DNA of 7,498 nucleotides from NCBI GenBank assembly GCA_031383555.1, contig JANMZR010000445.1, positions 1 through 7,498 on the forward strand, given 5' to 3'. The position numbers and the translations under genes were made by a program. Positions 5,669 to 7,498 of the stretch are shown here, piece after piece. The notes under the pieces were generated by a model, which was not told where the DNA came from, searched no databases, and saw only the letters and a list, made by a program, of their open reading frames with translations. This DNA is from JANMZR01 sp031383555 (GTDB lineage: Bacteria > Bacteroidota > Bacteroidia > Cytophagales > Spirosomataceae). Each line of letters opens with the position of its first letter. Position 1 is the stretch's first letter.

Positions 5669-7407
5669 TTGTACAAATCGGCATACCAGCCCTCTTTTTT
5701 CAAAAGCTCCTCTTGTGAGCCTTGTTCCTTAATTTCGCCCTTGTCTAATACTATTATTTTATCGGCATTTTGTATAGTGGAAAGGCGATGAGCAATCACT
5801 ATGGCCGTTCTACCCCTCATTAAAGTGGATATAGCGTTTTGAATCATTTCCTCAGTCTCAGTATCTACCGAAGAAGTGGCTTCATCCAAAACGATTATTT
5901 TTGGATCATGCACCATTGCCCGCACGAAACTAATTAATTGCCTTTGGCCTACCGAAAGTGTAGCGCCTCGTTCCATAACGTTATATCCGTAACCACCTGG
6001 CAGCCTTTCTATAAAATCATGCGCTCCAACTAATTTAGCCGCTTCAATTACTTTTTCCTTAGAAATCGATTTGTCGCCTAAAGTAATATTATGTAAAATG
6101 GTATCTGAAAATAAAAATACATCTTGCAAAACAACGCCAATATGTTTTCTGATTGAAGAAAGTTCATAGTCCTTTACATCAACATTGTCTACCAATATTT
6201 GTCCACTATTTATTTCATAAAAGCGACTTAAAAGGTTGATTATGGATGACTTACCTGCACCCGTAGCTCCAACAAAAGCCACAGTTTCTCCTTCATTAAC
6301 CGAAAAACTTATATTTTTCAATACAAATTCTTCATCAATATAGGCAAACCAAACATTTTTAAACTCTACTTTGCCCTTTAAGTTTTTAGGTGAATGAGTA
6401 CCATCATTTTGTACAAACTCATCAGAATCTAATAATTTCAATATTCTTTCGGTGCTTACAATACCCATTTGAAGTGTATTGAACCGATCGGCCAGCATAC
6501 GTATTGGTCTGAAAAATAAATGAGTAAACATAATAAATGCAGTGAGTGTGCCCAAAGTCATATCGGCTTGCAAAATATGCTTCGAACCGTACCAAACAAT
6601 CAAACCGGTACCTAATGCTGAAATCAAATCGGCCATTGGGAAGTAAACCGAATAGGCCAAAATTGATCTGATATTTGCATCACGATGCTCCTCATTTATT
6701 TTTACAAACTTCTCATATTCAGGCTTTTCAGCATTGAATATTTGCACAATATTCATCCCAGTAATATGTTCTTGTACAAATGAATTAAGTTTGGCCACTG
6801 CCAATCGAACTTCATTAAATGATTTTTTTATATATTCTTTGAAAATATAAGTTGAAGTAAGCATCAAAGGCACTGTGATTAAGGTAATAAGTGAAAGCCG
6901 CCAATCTGTGTAAAACATCACGCCAATAATCAAAACCAGCTGCATAATATCACCAAATATTTGAGCTAAGCCATCTGAAAACACATCAGAAAGAGTTTCT
7001 ATATCGGAAACTGTACGAGTTACTAACCGGCCAATTGGCGTTTCATCAAAAAACTTGAGCTTCAGTTGAAGTATTTTCTGATAGAGTTGAATACGAATAT
7101 CTCTTATAATAGTTTGACCTAACCAGCCTGACAGATAAGTAGTTAGAAAGTTGAGAATACCTTGAACAACTAAAACGCCAAGCATAACAGAAATCATAAT
7201 AGCCAAACCATTATAATTACCTGATATAATTTCGTTGTCAATAGTTCTTCTGATTAGTAAAGGGTTCAGGGGTATAACACAAGCCAAAAGGAGGATGATA
7301 AATACTAGCAGCCAAAAGCGGGTTCGGTAGGGTTTTGTGAAACTAAATATTCGTTTTAGTATTTTTACATCAAAAATTTGTCCGCTTTTTTCTTCCTTTC
7401 TGGCCAT
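5653..7407 (-). CDS. ABC exporter, fused membrane and ATPase domains (MsbA/multidrug-lipid type)
   Basis: This 584-residue half-transporter pairs an N-terminal ABC type-1 membrane domain with a C-terminal ATPase, and should dimerise in the inner membrane. About six helices are visible (near 30-48, 66-92, 148-166, 168-188, 250-274 and 284-300). The coupling region FFDETPIGRLVTRTVSDIE (119-137) is typical of exporters. The ATPase has Walker A GATGAGKS (380-387), Q-loop Q428 in VVLQDVFLF, signature LSVGQ (484-488, in place of LSGGQ and common in this group), Walker B IIVLDEA with catalytic E509, D-loop SSVD (512-515) and switch H540 in IAHR. All motifs are intact. Substrates of this family are lipids, drugs or peptides and cannot be told apart from sequence. 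The ATG at 7407 follows a well-formed promoter by 4 bases, and the gene stands alone on its strand in this window. Confidence 0.95.
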   Translation of the reverse strand: MARKEEKSGQIFDVKILKRIFSFTKPYRTRFWLLVFIILLLACVIPLNPLLIRRTIDNEIISGNYNGLAIMISVMLGVLVVQGILNFLTTYLSGWLGQTIIRDIRIQLYQKILQLKLKFFDETPIGRLVTRTVSDIETLSDVFSDGLAQIFGDIMQLVLIIGVMFYTDWRLSLITLITVPLMLTSTYIFKEYIKKSFNEVRLAVAKLNSFVQEHITGMNIVQIFNAEKPEYEKFVKINEEHRDANIRSILAYSVYFPMADLISALGTGLIVWYGSKHILQADMTLGTLTAFIMFTHLFFRPIRMLADRFNTLQMGIVSTERILKLLDSDEFVQNDGTHSPKNLKGKVEFKNVWFAYIDEEFVLKNISFSVNEGETVAFVGATGAGKSSIINLLSRFYEINSGQILVDNVDVKDYELSSIRKHIGVVLQDVFLFSDTILHNITLGDKSISKEKVIEAAKLVGAHDFIERLPGGYGYNVMERGATLSVGQRQLISFVRAMVHDPKIIVLDEATSSVDTETEEMIQNAISTLMRGRTAIVIAHRLSTIQNADKIIVLDKGEIKEQGSQEELLKKEGWYADLYNLQFV

Positions 7408-7411
7408 GATG

Positions 7412-7441
7412 CAAAATTACGATTTTTATAGTAATTCTCAA
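7412..7441 (-). promoter_or_regulatory. Bacteroidota-type promoter of the ABC exporter
   Basis: On the minus strand, TTG (7441-7439) is followed by a 19-base spacer and TAATTTTG (7419-7412). The latter matches the Bacteroidota -7 consensus TAnnTTTG exactly, and the spacing is right for the -33 TTG. Only four bases separate the box from the ATG, so the transcript should begin at or within a few bases of the start codon. Just upstream, AGGAT (7441-7445) and ATCCT (7455-7459) form a small inverted repeat that could be an operator. Confidence 0.65.
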
Positions 7442-7481
7442 GGATAGATGCAGAATCCTAATTAAATTCAAAATGTTTTTT

Positions 7482-7493
7482 AACAATATTGTT
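7482..7493. other. 12-bp perfect palindrome upstream of the ABC exporter
   Basis: AACAATATTGTT is a perfect self-complementary 12-mer lying about 40 bases upstream of the exporter's -33 element. It has the shape of a dimeric repressor or activator site, but short AT-rich palindromes also arise by chance in DNA of this composition. It could equally serve a gene beyond the right end of the window. Confidence 0.25.
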
Positions 7494-7498
7494 TCGAT

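Overview
The window is AT-rich and reads as a chromosomal segment of a member of the Bacteroidota. Pointers are secreted proteins whose signal peptides end in SQ, AQ or AQ-like sites, a DUF1080 (3-keto-disaccharide hydrolase) protein, a Bacteroidota-type promoter (TTG, 19-base spacer, TAnnTTTG) and no clear Shine-Dalgarno sites. The genus cannot be fixed from the sequence.

Layout. Bases 1-206 hold no gene, only an AT-rich leader that ends in a C-run/G-run element directly before a sugar-phosphate isomerase/epimerase-like TIM-barrel gene (207-1259). A clear intrinsic terminator follows, then a second AT-rich hairpin and a GTG-started gene for an uncharacterised secreted protein (1407-2096). 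Bases 2097-2344 carry two GC-rich imperfect palindromes in opposite orientation. Next come a RAYT (REP-associated tyrosine transposase, HUH/Y1 family; 2345-2920) and, 8 bases on, a small TTG-started protein with conserved-looking His motifs (2929-3342). A secreted DUF1080 protein (3432-4121) and a small membrane protein (4128-4466) form a tight pair. A secreted YVTN-type beta-propeller (4610-5644) converges with an MsbA-type ABC exporter on the minus strand (5653-7407), whose promoter sits so close to its ATG that the mRNA may be leaderless.

How the parts relate. The TIM-barrel protein and the DUF1080 protein belong to families often seen together in sugar (3-keto-glycoside) metabolism of Bacteroidota, but here the REP/RAYT block and an unknown secreted-protein gene lie between them. 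The strongest unusual signal is the RAYT locus. The palindrome upstream of the gene is repeated as an identical 23-base copy inside the RAYT reading frame, where it is translated in frame as residues 102-109, between the HUH motif and the catalytic tyrosine. The transposase gene therefore carries a copy of its own likely substrate, with a one-base change in the flanking GTAG recognition tetranucleotide.
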